Shown here piece by piece: positions 1 through 5,151 of a DNA stretch of 5,151 nt (positions are counted from its first letter, which is position 1; each line of letters opens with the position of its first letter). The stretch is taken from contig JBKGXV010000156.1 in assembly GCA_046546375.1 (NCBI GenBank), positions 1 to 5,151 of the forward strand, given 5' to 3'. The notes under the pieces were generated by a model. It searched no databases, had not been told where the DNA came from, and worked only from the letters and a program-made list of their open reading frames with translations. The position numbers and the translations under genes were made by a program. The stretch is from JAEZKC01 sp046546375 (lineage in GTDB: Bacteria > Fibrobacterota > Chitinivibrionia > Chitinivibrionales > Chitinispirillaceae).

Positions 1-69
1 AAAAAACGAGCTTGCGGTCACGCCCTGGGACCGGGGTACAGTTCAGGGTCAAAAGGAACGCTCCTGACC
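1..69 (-). terminator. Possible terminator region after the lipoprotein gene
   Basis: Read on the minus strand, two stem-loops follow the lipoprotein gene. The first overlaps its stop codon: on the plus strand GGTC (47-50) pairs with GACC (66-69), and AGGA (54-57) pairs with TCCT (62-65), with an AAA bulge and an ACGC loop. The second is CGGTC (15-19) with GACCG (29-33) around a 9-base loop. Eight bases later comes a run of six T at positions 6 to 1. The gap between the second stem and the T run is longer than in a classic intrinsic terminator, so the function is only likely. No gene is supported in 1-68. Confidence 0.35.
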
Positions 70-752
70 TATTCCCGCATCAGCTTCAGCGGTATCCTTA
101 CCACACCCATCAGCTCCCCATCCACAGCACTCACGATATCTGCTGTAAATACTACTTCACCGGGTTTGCCTCTAAGCTGTTCAAAATAGAGAAATCCACT
201 GACAAGCTCTCCGCTCTTCACCACTCCATCCAGCAGAACCCTTTGCAGCATCTCTTTTGTGGGCAGCTGAAGCCATACATCGGGAGGATCATCATCAAAA
301 TATGAGGTATCCCGCTCAGCCAGAACTCTCTCGAGAACCCTGCAGCAAGGATCCGATTCCAGATCCTCATAATGATAGACAGTATCATCGAAAAGAGATG
401 CTTTGCTGTATGGAATTTCAATCATACCCTGTAGCTGGTAGGGTGGCTGAGCTCTGAACTTGTCAGAATTCACCTCTAAGACAAACTGATGATACCGGAT
501 TCTCACAGGCTCATCACCTGAATTGGTAACTGTCACCCTCACGGGGGTAACGTATTCCTCTATGGCCGGGAAACCGGTCCAGCTCTCGGTTTCCACCAGT
601 ATCTTAACTCCCGCACTATCCTCGAAAGCGGCCTCGGGAATTCCGGAGGGAACGCGGGCATCCGGGGACGGAGAGAGACGGACCGCAGGAGAGCAGTTTG
701 CAAGAAAAATGGAAGTCAGACATATACAGTAAAATATCTTTCTGAAACGCAT
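69..752 (-). CDS. Predicted lipoprotein of unknown function (227 aa)
   Basis: I do not recognise a named family with certainty. The N-terminus is a type II signal peptide: charged residues MRFRK, a hydrophobic stretch, then a lipobox L17-A18-N19-C20, so Cys20 should be lipidated and the protein anchored to a membrane. After a Pro/Ser-rich linker (about 21-48) comes a beta-rich region. Residues 58-98 have the pattern W-x-G-x-P...VTPV-x-V-x-V-x-N-S-G-x-x-P-V-x-I-x-Y...F, which suggests an immunoglobulin-like fold. A second beta-rich stretch, about 181-224, contains SGFLYF. Residues 122-160 are acidic and include an adjacent Cys pair (136-137). The start at 752 was chosen because it gives the signal peptide directly and is preceded by a purine-rich GGAAGAGGGG, 4 bases from ATG. 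The frame stays open upstream to 956, but that part overlaps rtcA and is not signal-like. The gene is divergent from rtcA; no functional link can be shown. Confidence 0.85.
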   Translation of the reverse strand: MRFRKIFYCICLTSIFLANCSPAVRLSPSPDARVPSGIPEAAFEDSAGVKILVETESWTGFPAIEEYVTPVRVTVTNSGDEPVRIRYHQFVLEVNSDKFRAQPPYQLQGMIEIPYSKASLFDDTVYHYEDLESDPCCRVLERVLAERDTSYFDDDPPDVWLQLPTKEMLQRVLLDGVVKSGELVSGFLYFEQLRGKPGEVVFTADIVSAVDGELMGVVRIPLKLMRE

Positions 753-852
753 AAAACCCCTCTTCCTGTATAGGAAACCTTTATGCTTAAGCAATCCCCG
801 GACCAGAAGTATTTTCACTGCAATACCGGACATCCCAAACAAAGGTATGCAC
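753..852. promoter_or_regulatory. Divergent intergenic region with two short dyads
   Basis: This 100-base spacer must hold the promoters of the lipoprotein gene (leftward) and of rtcAB (rightward). It contains TTCCTGTATAGGAA at 763-776 (arms TTCCT/AGGAA, 12 of 14 positions symmetric) and the perfect palindrome TGCTTAAGCA at 784-793. Their centres are 19 bases apart, close to two helical turns, so one dimeric regulator could bind both; this is inference. Weak sigma-70-like matches exist. Leftward there is TTGCTT (794-789), a 16-base spacer, then TATACA (772-767), but this would leave an almost leaderless mRNA. Rightward there is TTAAGC (787-792), a 17-base spacer, then TATTTT (810-815). No sigma-54 site (TGGCAC-N5-TTGCA type) was found. 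Confidence 0.35.
841..845 (+). promoter_or_regulatory. Ribosome binding site deciding the rtcA start
   Basis: AAAGG lies 7 bases before the ATG at 853 but only 1 base before the in-frame ATG at 847. Normal Shine-Dalgarno spacing therefore favours 853. The protein then begins MITIDG, which matches the usual MI-x-x-DG beginning of the RtcA core. Confidence 0.55.
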
Positions 853-1872
853 ATGATCACCATTGATGGTTCAAAAGGTGAAGGAGGCGGACAGATTCTG
901 AGAACCTCTCTCTCCCTTTCCCTTATCACCGGAAAGCCTTTCACCATAAAAAACATCCGGGCAAGACGGCGGAATCCGGGACTGAGACGTCAGCACCTTG
1001 CCTCGATCAACGCCGCTTCTGAAGTGGGCAAAGCAGAAGTGAACGGTGCTGAAACGGGATCACAGCTAGTCACGTTCCTCCCCCGAAACGTATCCCCAGG
1101 AGTATATGATTTCTCCATAGGCACCGCAGGCAGCACTACTCTGGTGTTTCAGACCATTCTGCCCGCATTGATGACCCAATCGGAACCATCCATACTCAGT
1201 TTCGAAGGGGGAACTCACAACCCCCTGGCTCCACCCTACGATTTTCTGGAAAAAACATTCGTTCCCGTCCTTAACAGCATGGGAACCGGTATTTCAGTCA
1301 ATCTGCTCAGATACGGTTTCTACCCTGCCGGAGGAGGCAGATTCGAGGCATCGATAGGACCACGCTCCCAAAAAGAGCTGCGATTCCCCACTTCTCTCAC
1401 CAGCCGGGGAGCTTCAAAGAGGATTACTGCCCACATCCTGCTCTGTGACCTGCCGCAACATATTGCCAGAAGAGAAACAGAAACCCTGAAAAAAGTTATT
1501 GGCGAACCCCTTTCGACCCGAATCCACTCGGGAGATTCGGACAGTCCCGGCAATGCGGTGACAGTGCAGATCGCCACGGACACTATTTGTGAAACGGTAT
1601 CCGTAGTAGGACAGAAAGGTATCAGAGCCGAAGCGGTTGCCCAGGAAGCTGCCCGGGAAACACTTTATTACATTGAAAGCGGCGCCTGTGTGGGACCGCA
1701 CCTGACCGATCAGATTCTTCTCCCGCTTGCGCTCTGCGGCAAAGGAGAGTTCACAACTGTCAGACCGACCACCCACACCATCACCAACATGGAAACCATA
1801 GGTGAATTCATGGAGGTTTCCTTCAGAACCGAGCAAGTACACGAAAACATGTGGCTGATTTCACTGGGATAA
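853..1872 (+). CDS. rtcA: RNA 3'-terminal phosphate cyclase RtcA
   Basis: RtcA uses ATP to convert an RNA 3'-phosphate end to a 2',3'-cyclic phosphate, through adenylylation of a histidine. It is a cytoplasmic RNA-repair or RNA-end-modification enzyme. At 339 aa the protein has full family length. Visible signatures are D5-G-S-x-G-E-G-G-G-Q-I-L-R17 at the N-terminus, R-x-x-N-P-G-L-x-x-Q-H-L at about 38-49, GTAGSTTLV in the first third, YGFYPAGGG near the middle, the family insert domain at about 180-270, and LTDQ followed by the P-T-T-H-T-I-T-N motif. His308 corresponds to the adenylylated His309 of E. coli RtcA and Asp286 to Asp287; the spacing between the two is identical. Close resemblance to bacterial RtcA along the whole length argues against the eukaryotic nucleolar Rcl1 type, which lacks the catalytic histidine. 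An alternative ATG at 847 would add only two residues. rtcB follows after 2 bases, so the two are almost certainly one operon. Confidence 0.97.
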   Translation: MITIDGSKGEGGGQILRTSLSLSLITGKPFTIKNIRARRRNPGLRRQHLASINAASEVGKAEVNGAETGSQLVTFLPRNVSPGVYDFSIGTAGSTTLVFQTILPALMTQSEPSILSFEGGTHNPLAPPYDFLEKTFVPVLNSMGTGISVNLLRYGFYPAGGGRFEASIGPRSQKELRFPTSLTSRGASKRITAHILLCDLPQHIARRETETLKKVIGEPLSTRIHSGDSDSPGNAVTVQIATDTICETVSVVGQKGIRAEAVAQEAARETLYYIESGACVGPHLTDQILLPLALCGKGEFTTVRPTTHTITNMETIGEFMEVSFRTEQVHENMWLISLG

Positions 1873-1874
1873 TC

Positions 1875-3269
1875 ATGAAAAAAAGAGATATTGCAAAATC
1901 CGACCTGCCTTCAGAGTGTCATAATTCAGGCCTGAAGGCCGCGGTACGTCTGAAAACTAACACAGATCTGTCCAAAAAGGAGATCATCAATCTGCTCAGT
2001 GAAGTCGCGGCTAACCCGGCTTGCTACAAAAACGAACCTCATCTGAAAACGCTTGCAGAAGAGCTGATCTGCCTTTCAGACAAACCGGAAAAGAAAACTG
2101 AACTCAGGAGCGCTCCCTACAAGGTCTGGGGAGATAATCACGGCAGAGAGCCTCTGGAGCAGCTAAGAAGAGCCTGTTCACTTCCGGTAGCGCTCAGAGG
2201 TGCCCTCATGCCGGATGCACATGTGGGCTACGGACTCCCCATCGGCGGAGTGCTTGCTGCTGACAATGCGGTAATTCCCTATGCGGTGGGGGTGGATATC
2301 GCCTGCAGAATGAGACTCACCGTTGTCGATCTGCCTGTGAACTATCTGGACAGAAGAACAGACAAACTGAAATCAGCTCTTGAAAAGAACACCCTGTTCG
2401 GAGTGGGCGTCTCCTTCAGAGACAGAAAACAGCACGAAGTGATGGATCGAAACTGGAAGGTCTCCCCCGTCACCGCCAAAGCGAAGGATACTGCCTGGGG
2501 TCAGCTGGGTACAAGCGGCAGCGGGAATCATTTCGTGGAGTGGGGCACATTCACCACGGAAAAACAGATTGACTCTCTTGAGCCGGGCACCTACCTGGCC
2601 CTTCTCAGCCACAGCGGAAGTCGCGGAAGCGGTTCGAGGGTGGCGAACTACTACAGCACACTGGCATCCAAAAAGCACCCGGAACTGCCAAAAGGGCTCA
2701 AAAATCTGGCCTGGCTTGATCTGTCAAGTCACGAGGGGAAAGAATACTGGGCCGCCATGGAGCTTATGGGAGCGTATGCAGCCGCCAACCACGAGCTGAT
2801 TCACAACTCCATTGTACGCCATCTGAAAGCGACGGTTCTTCTCGGTGTGGAAAACCACCACAATTTCGCCTGGAAAGAGACGCATGGAAACCGTCAGGTT
2901 GTGGTCCACCGTAAGGGCGCGACACCTGCACAGGAGGGGGTCAGGGGTATCATACCCGGCTCCATGGCCTCTCCCGGTTTTCTGGTCGAGGGCAAGGGGA
3001 ATGCGGCATCTCTGTGTTCATCATCTCATGGGGCGGGGCGGGTGATGAGCCGGGCACAGGCAAAAAACACCTACCGCTGGAAGGATGTAAGGGGGCTTCT
3101 CTCAGAAAGGAGAGTGACTGTTCTCTCCGCGGGTTTGGATGAGATTCCCCTTGTCTACAAGGACATCATTGAGGTGATGGATGCACAGAGGGAACTGGTA
3201 GACATTCTGGGCCGTTTCGATCCGCGTATAGTGAAGATGGCTCCCGCGGGAGAACGTGCGGAGGACTGA
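1875..3269 (+). CDS. rtcB: RNA-splicing ligase RtcB (3'-phosphate/5'-OH RNA ligase)
   Basis: RtcB joins RNA 3'-phosphate or 2',3'-cyclic phosphate ends to 5'-OH ends, using GTP and Mn2+ through a guanylylated histidine. It acts in tRNA splicing or in repair of cleaved RNA. The 464-aa protein carries the full set of active-site motifs: GVDIAC (Asp141, Cys144), GSGNHF (Asn218, His219), LSHSGSRG (His246), NHHNFA (His329) and SSHGAGRVMSR (His385, the expected guanylylated residue). It also has MPDAHVGYGLPIGG at about 112-125. The wording around VGVDIACRM and VWGDN resembles a widespread bacterial RtcB branch longer than the roughly 408-aa E. coli enzyme; residues 1-80 are a variable N-terminal part. 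The start at 1875 lies 2 bases after the rtcA stop with GGGA (1866-1869) ahead of it, so translation is probably coupled. A GTG at 1851 could extend the frame by 8 residues but has no ribosome binding site. No archease gene is visible nearby. Confidence 0.97.
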   Translation: MKKRDIAKSDLPSECHNSGLKAAVRLKTNTDLSKKEIINLLSEVAANPACYKNEPHLKTLAEELICLSDKPEKKTELRSAPYKVWGDNHGREPLEQLRRACSLPVALRGALMPDAHVGYGLPIGGVLAADNAVIPYAVGVDIACRMRLTVVDLPVNYLDRRTDKLKSALEKNTLFGVGVSFRDRKQHEVMDRNWKVSPVTAKAKDTAWGQLGTSGSGNHFVEWGTFTTEKQIDSLEPGTYLALLSHSGSRGSGSRVANYYSTLASKKHPELPKGLKNLAWLDLSSHEGKEYWAAMELMGAYAAANHELIHNSIVRHLKATVLLGVENHHNFAWKETHGNRQVVVHRKGATPAQEGVRGIIPGSMASPGFLVEGKGNAASLCSSSHGAGRVMSRAQAKNTYRWKDVRGLLSERRVTVLSAGLDEIPLVYKDIIEVMDAQRELVDILGRFDPRIVKMAPAGERAED

Positions 3270-3302
3270 AGCGCGCCTTCGGGTTCAGTTATGACCCTGT
3301 TT
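3265..3302 (+). terminator. Possible hairpin terminator after rtcB
   Basis: Two mutually exclusive hairpins overlap the rtcB stop codon. In one, ACTGAA (3265-3270) pairs with TTCAGT (3284-3289) and encloses CC-TTCG-GG, a stable UUCG tetraloop, with a 5-base bulge. In the other, GGGT-T-CA (3281-3287) pairs with TGACCC around the loop GTTA, followed by TGTTT. Neither has a long T run, so any terminator here is weak. Confidence 0.35.
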
Positions 3303-3346
3303 ACTCAATTGATTCTCACCTGCCTTTAAAAAACTTTCCCGAAATA

Positions 3347-3381
3347 TCTGTATACAGAAATAATCATGTGCGTTTGATTAT
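3347..3381. promoter_or_regulatory. Adjacent dyads upstream of the PstS-like gene, candidate operator
   Basis: TCTGTATACAGA at 3347-3358 is a perfect 12-bp palindrome. Immediately after it, ATAATCA (3360-3366) and TGATTAT (3375-3381) form a perfect 7-bp inverted repeat with an 8-base spacer. Both sit in the AT-rich spacer about 65-100 bases before the start codon at 3445, where an operator would be expected. The regulator is unknown, and the match to a Pho box (CTGTCAT direct repeats) is poor. Confidence 0.4.
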
Positions 3382-3402
3382 CTCCAATGGATTTATTAAT
3401 TT
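3374..3402 (+). promoter_or_regulatory. Weak sigma-70-like promoter candidate
   Basis: TTGATT (3374-3379) and TAATTT (3397-3402) are separated by 17 bases and lie about 40 bases before the start codon. The -10 match is poor. The general position in an AT-rich spacer is the main support. The overlap with the inverted repeat ending at 3381 would let a bound repressor block the -35 region. Confidence 0.22.
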
Positions 3403-3430
3403 ACAGTTACATTGAATGCTTCCCCTTTCC

Positions 3431-3436
3431 AAGGAG
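3431..3436 (+). promoter_or_regulatory. Strong Shine-Dalgarno of the PstS-like gene
   Basis: AAGGAG lies 8 bases before the ATG at 3445. It is the best ribosome binding site in the window and fixes this start, which is followed directly by a signal peptide. Confidence 0.8.
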
Positions 3437-3444
3437 ATTTTTGA

Positions 3445-4971
3445 ATGAGAACATTAGTGATTATTTCTGCTTTTTTTGTCATGTTTGCTTCACACCAGAT
3501 CAATGCTCAAATTGTGACAGGCAAAATCCTTGATTCACAATCAGATCCGATTCCAGATGTTACCATTACTTTGCAGAATACTATGAAAAGCACGGTCACC
3601 GATCAGAATGGGAATTTCAGGATCGAAAGAACTTCTGCTGTTATGCCAACATCCAAAGGTATTTCCGGTCTTGAAGTAAAGAACATGGGCAATACCTTTC
3701 ATATCACCACAAGCTCCGGGACTGAACCAAAGATCAGATTAATAGACACGAAAGGAAGGCAGATTCACTTCAACAGGAGTAATGTATCGCCCAACTGTAT
3801 TGCTGTTTCTTTAGGAAAAAGCAATCGAAAAGCAGCAGGTCTTCTTTTTATGGAAATTGAGTATGGAACCAAGAATCGTAAAACAGTTTTTCCTGTCATG
3901 AACGGATTCAAGTTTCCGGATAGAATGATCGATATGCGTAATAAATCAAATAGTGTAACTATCGCAGCCCTTTCCAGCGAGTGCTCAGATACTCTCGTAT
4001 GCACCAAATCGGGTCTCCTGACCAAGCGAGTTCCGATTAACACTTGCGATAACTCTGAAACAACACTGTACATGTATTCTGAGGATATACATGTTACATC
4101 AGATAATTACCCTGTAATAGACGGCTCGACCTCGACTCAACCAGTGGGGATAGTGCTGGCTTCTACACTTCTGGGGACTTCTTATGGATACCAGGGACAA
4201 CTGGACGGATCAAAACAGATGGCCGCCCACAGCACTTCGAATCCCGCACTTGCGGACAGCATAAACAATCACATCGTGAGCCATAACAAAACCCATGGCG
4301 CACACATGAATGTTATTGACGGAACAGCAAAGCTGGGCATGGTTGCCCGAATGCCCTCAGAAGACGAACTGACTCATGCAGACAGTCTGGGAGTCGAACT
4401 GGAAATAACACCATTTGCCTTGGATGCATTCACCTTTCTTGTTCACAGCAAAAATCCGGTGAAAAACATATCCCTTGAGGACATTCGCAGCATTTACACC
4501 GGGTCAATCACGAATTGGAATGAACTTGGCGGTCACGACTTGAATATCAGGCCCTACCAGCGAAACAGAAACTCCGGGAGTCAGGAGATGATGATGTCCA
4601 TGGTGATGGGAGATCTGGAAATGATTGATTCTCCGAATATGATTATGCAAGGAATGATGGGACCATACAATGCCCTTGAACACGATACCGCCGGAATAGG
4701 TTACACTGTATATTTTTACGGTCTGAATATGTCTCCTGATTTTCTCATTGACTTCTGTTCTGTGGATGATGTTTTTCCGGATTATGAAACTATTCAAAAC
4801 CGTCAGTATCCGCTCTGGTCCGACGTGTATCTCATAAACAGAACAGATCTTGACAGAACGAGTCTAGCGGCTCACATTCGGGATTTCATCCTTGCTCCGC
4901 AGGGCCAGCAGGTGGTGAAGACAACCGGATATGTCCCTGTAGATGAAACCGGAATCGAGCAGGACCAGTGA
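3445..4971 (+). CDS. Secreted PstS-like substrate-binding protein with N-terminal CarboxypepD_reg-like and beta-sandwich domains
   Basis: The 508-aa protein is a chain of exported domains. Residues 1-21 are a Sec signal peptide with likely cleavage after INA; no lipobox is present. Residues 24-62 form a CarboxypepD_reg-like (CNA-B-like) beta domain: G-K-I-L-D...P-I-P-D-V-T-I-T-L...T-V-T-D-Q-N-G-N-F. Residues about 78-152 (IRLIDTKGRQI...GLLFMEIEYG) resemble a secretion-sorting or FlgD-type beta-sandwich, although here it is internal. Residues about 168-211 contain DTLVCTKSGLLTKRVPI, a short element seen after such modules. Residues 221-497 are a PstS-type periplasmic binding domain: Y-P-V-I-D-G-S-T-S-T-Q-P, ARMPSEDEL, IRSIYTGSITNWNELGG, YQRNRNSGSQ and GQQVVKTTGYVP. 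The DGSTST and RNxNSGSQ loops are the usual oxyanion-contacting parts, so phosphate or a similar anion is the likely ligand. Classic PstS is about 320-350 aa, so roughly 200 residues are added in front. GC is uneven along the gene. No transporter genes are in view, so sensing or surface binding is possible. The next gene overlaps it by 4 bases. Confidence 0.88.
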   Translation: MRTLVIISAFFVMFASHQINAQIVTGKILDSQSDPIPDVTITLQNTMKSTVTDQNGNFRIERTSAVMPTSKGISGLEVKNMGNTFHITTSSGTEPKIRLIDTKGRQIHFNRSNVSPNCIAVSLGKSNRKAAGLLFMEIEYGTKNRKTVFPVMNGFKFPDRMIDMRNKSNSVTIAALSSECSDTLVCTKSGLLTKRVPINTCDNSETTLYMYSEDIHVTSDNYPVIDGSTSTQPVGIVLASTLLGTSYGYQGQLDGSKQMAAHSTSNPALADSINNHIVSHNKTHGAHMNVIDGTAKLGMVARMPSEDELTHADSLGVELEITPFALDAFTFLVHSKNPVKNISLEDIRSIYTGSITNWNELGGHDLNIRPYQRNRNSGSQEMMMSMVMGDLEMIDSPNMIMQGMMGPYNALEHDTAGIGYTVYFYGLNMSPDFLIDFCSVDDVFPDYETIQNRQYPLWSDVYLINRTDLDRTSLAAHIRDFILAPQGQQVVKTTGYVPVDETGIEQDQ

Positions 4972-5151
4972 AAAAAAGACCTGAATGCATCGTTATTTTA
5001 GTATTACTGCTCTCGGTATTCAGCTTTTCCCAGGGAAAGAAAGGATGGAGCCAGTACGGAACACATGAACAGATACAGAAAATCATCTCAAGCAAAGGAG
5101 CAGTCTGGATAGCCACGATGGGAGGCGGACTTCTCAGACTTGATACCCTGG
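4968..5151 (+). CDS. Exported Reg_prop-type beta-propeller protein, N-terminal part only
   Basis: The frame starts with GTG at 4968, overlapping the TGA of the preceding gene in the sequence GTGA, and is still open at the window end (61 codons seen). Residues 1-21 are a signal peptide: MKKRPE, a hydrophobic run VILVLLLSVF, and likely cleavage after SFS. The mature part opens with W-S-Q-Y-G at 27-31 and then K-G-A-V-W-I-A-T-M-G-G-G-L-L-R-L-D at 43-59, the typical single-blade repeat of two-component regulator propellers (Reg_prop). Such propellers form the periplasmic sensor of hybrid histidine kinases in Bacteroidota and also occur in stand-alone secreted proteins. What follows beyond the window decides between these. 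The AGGA at 4961-4964 is close to the start, so translation probably depends on the upstream gene. Confidence 0.82.
   Translation, partial: MKKRPECIVILVLLLSVFSFSQGKKGWSQYGTHEQIQKIISSKGAVWIATMGGGLLRLDTL

Noticed and set aside
12..457. Plus-strand open frames opposite the lipoprotein gene
   Set aside because: Their translations show no domain or signal pattern, while the minus-strand frame has a clear lipobox and beta-rich pattern.
753..852. Sigma-54 promoter upstream of rtcA, as expected from E. coli
   Set aside because: No GG-N10-GC core with acceptable flanks was found by eye.
753..956. Longer start for the lipoprotein gene on the minus strand, up to 956
   Set aside because: The extra 68 residues overlap the beginning of rtcA in antisense, do not look like a signal peptide and would bury the real one. 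The ATG at 752 has a purine-rich ribosome binding site and leads straight into the signal peptide.
1320..1842. Long open frames on the minus strand inside rtcA
   Set aside because: They lie wholly opposite a strongly conserved gene, have no recognisable motifs and no convincing ribosome binding site.
1851..1874. GTG at 1851 as the rtcB start, overlapping rtcA by 22 bases
   Set aside because: No Shine-Dalgarno precedes it, and the added residues are unlike a family N-terminus. ATG at 1875 lies directly after the rtcA stop.
3300..3444. Pho box upstream of the PstS-like gene
   Set aside because: CTGTATA at 3348 resembles a CTGTCAT half-site, but there is no second direct repeat at the 11-base period. 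The element is a palindrome instead.
3270..3444. Small gene or tRNA in the spacer after rtcB
   Set aside because: No cloverleaf pattern and no start codon with a ribosome binding site leading to a plausible short protein were seen.
3445..3507. Lipoprotein signal on the PstS-like protein
   Set aside because: No cysteine is present in the first 100 residues. The cleavage site after INA is of signal peptidase I type.

Overview
The window carries four complete protein genes and the beginning of a fifth. No tRNA, rRNA, CRISPR array or insertion sequence was seen. The organism looks like a Gram-negative-type bacterium, because there is a lipoprotein with a lipobox and two further exported proteins. 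The exported proteins use a carboxypeptidase-regulatory-like (CarboxypepD_reg) domain, a sorting-domain-like beta-sandwich and a Reg_prop beta-propeller repeat. That mix is common in the Fibrobacterota/Bacteroidota (FCB) group. A Fibrobacterota-like lineage is my best guess, but it is inference from domain style, not from a marker gene.

Left part (1-852): a minus-strand gene (69-752) encodes a conserved-looking lipoprotein of unknown function. Downstream of it (1-69) are stem-loops followed by a T run in the minus-strand sense, which may end its transcript. The 100-base divergent spacer (753-852) separates it from the plus-strand genes and holds two short dyads, possible operators.

Middle part (853-3269): a compact RNA end-repair operon, rtcA followed by rtcB with only 2 bases between them. 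RtcA converts RNA 3'-phosphate ends to 2',3'-cyclic phosphates using ATP. RtcB joins 3'-phosphate or 2',3'-cyclic phosphate ends to 5'-OH ends using GTP and Mn2+. The key catalytic residues of both enzymes are visible. The gene order is the reverse of the E. coli rtcBA operon, and neither the regulator RtcR nor a sigma-54 promoter is visible.

Right part (3270-5151): a 175-base spacer with a hairpin, a perfect 12-bp palindrome, an adjacent 7-bp inverted repeat and a strong Shine-Dalgarno precede a secreted multi-domain protein. That protein has a CarboxypepD_reg-like domain, a beta-sandwich resembling a sorting domain, and a PstS-like periplasmic binding domain. Its stop codon overlaps (GTGA) the start of an exported protein that begins with a Reg_prop-type propeller repeat and runs off the window. 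The binding protein and the propeller protein are therefore probably translated together. No Pst permease or ATPase gene is present, so a role in sensing or surface binding is as plausible as transport.
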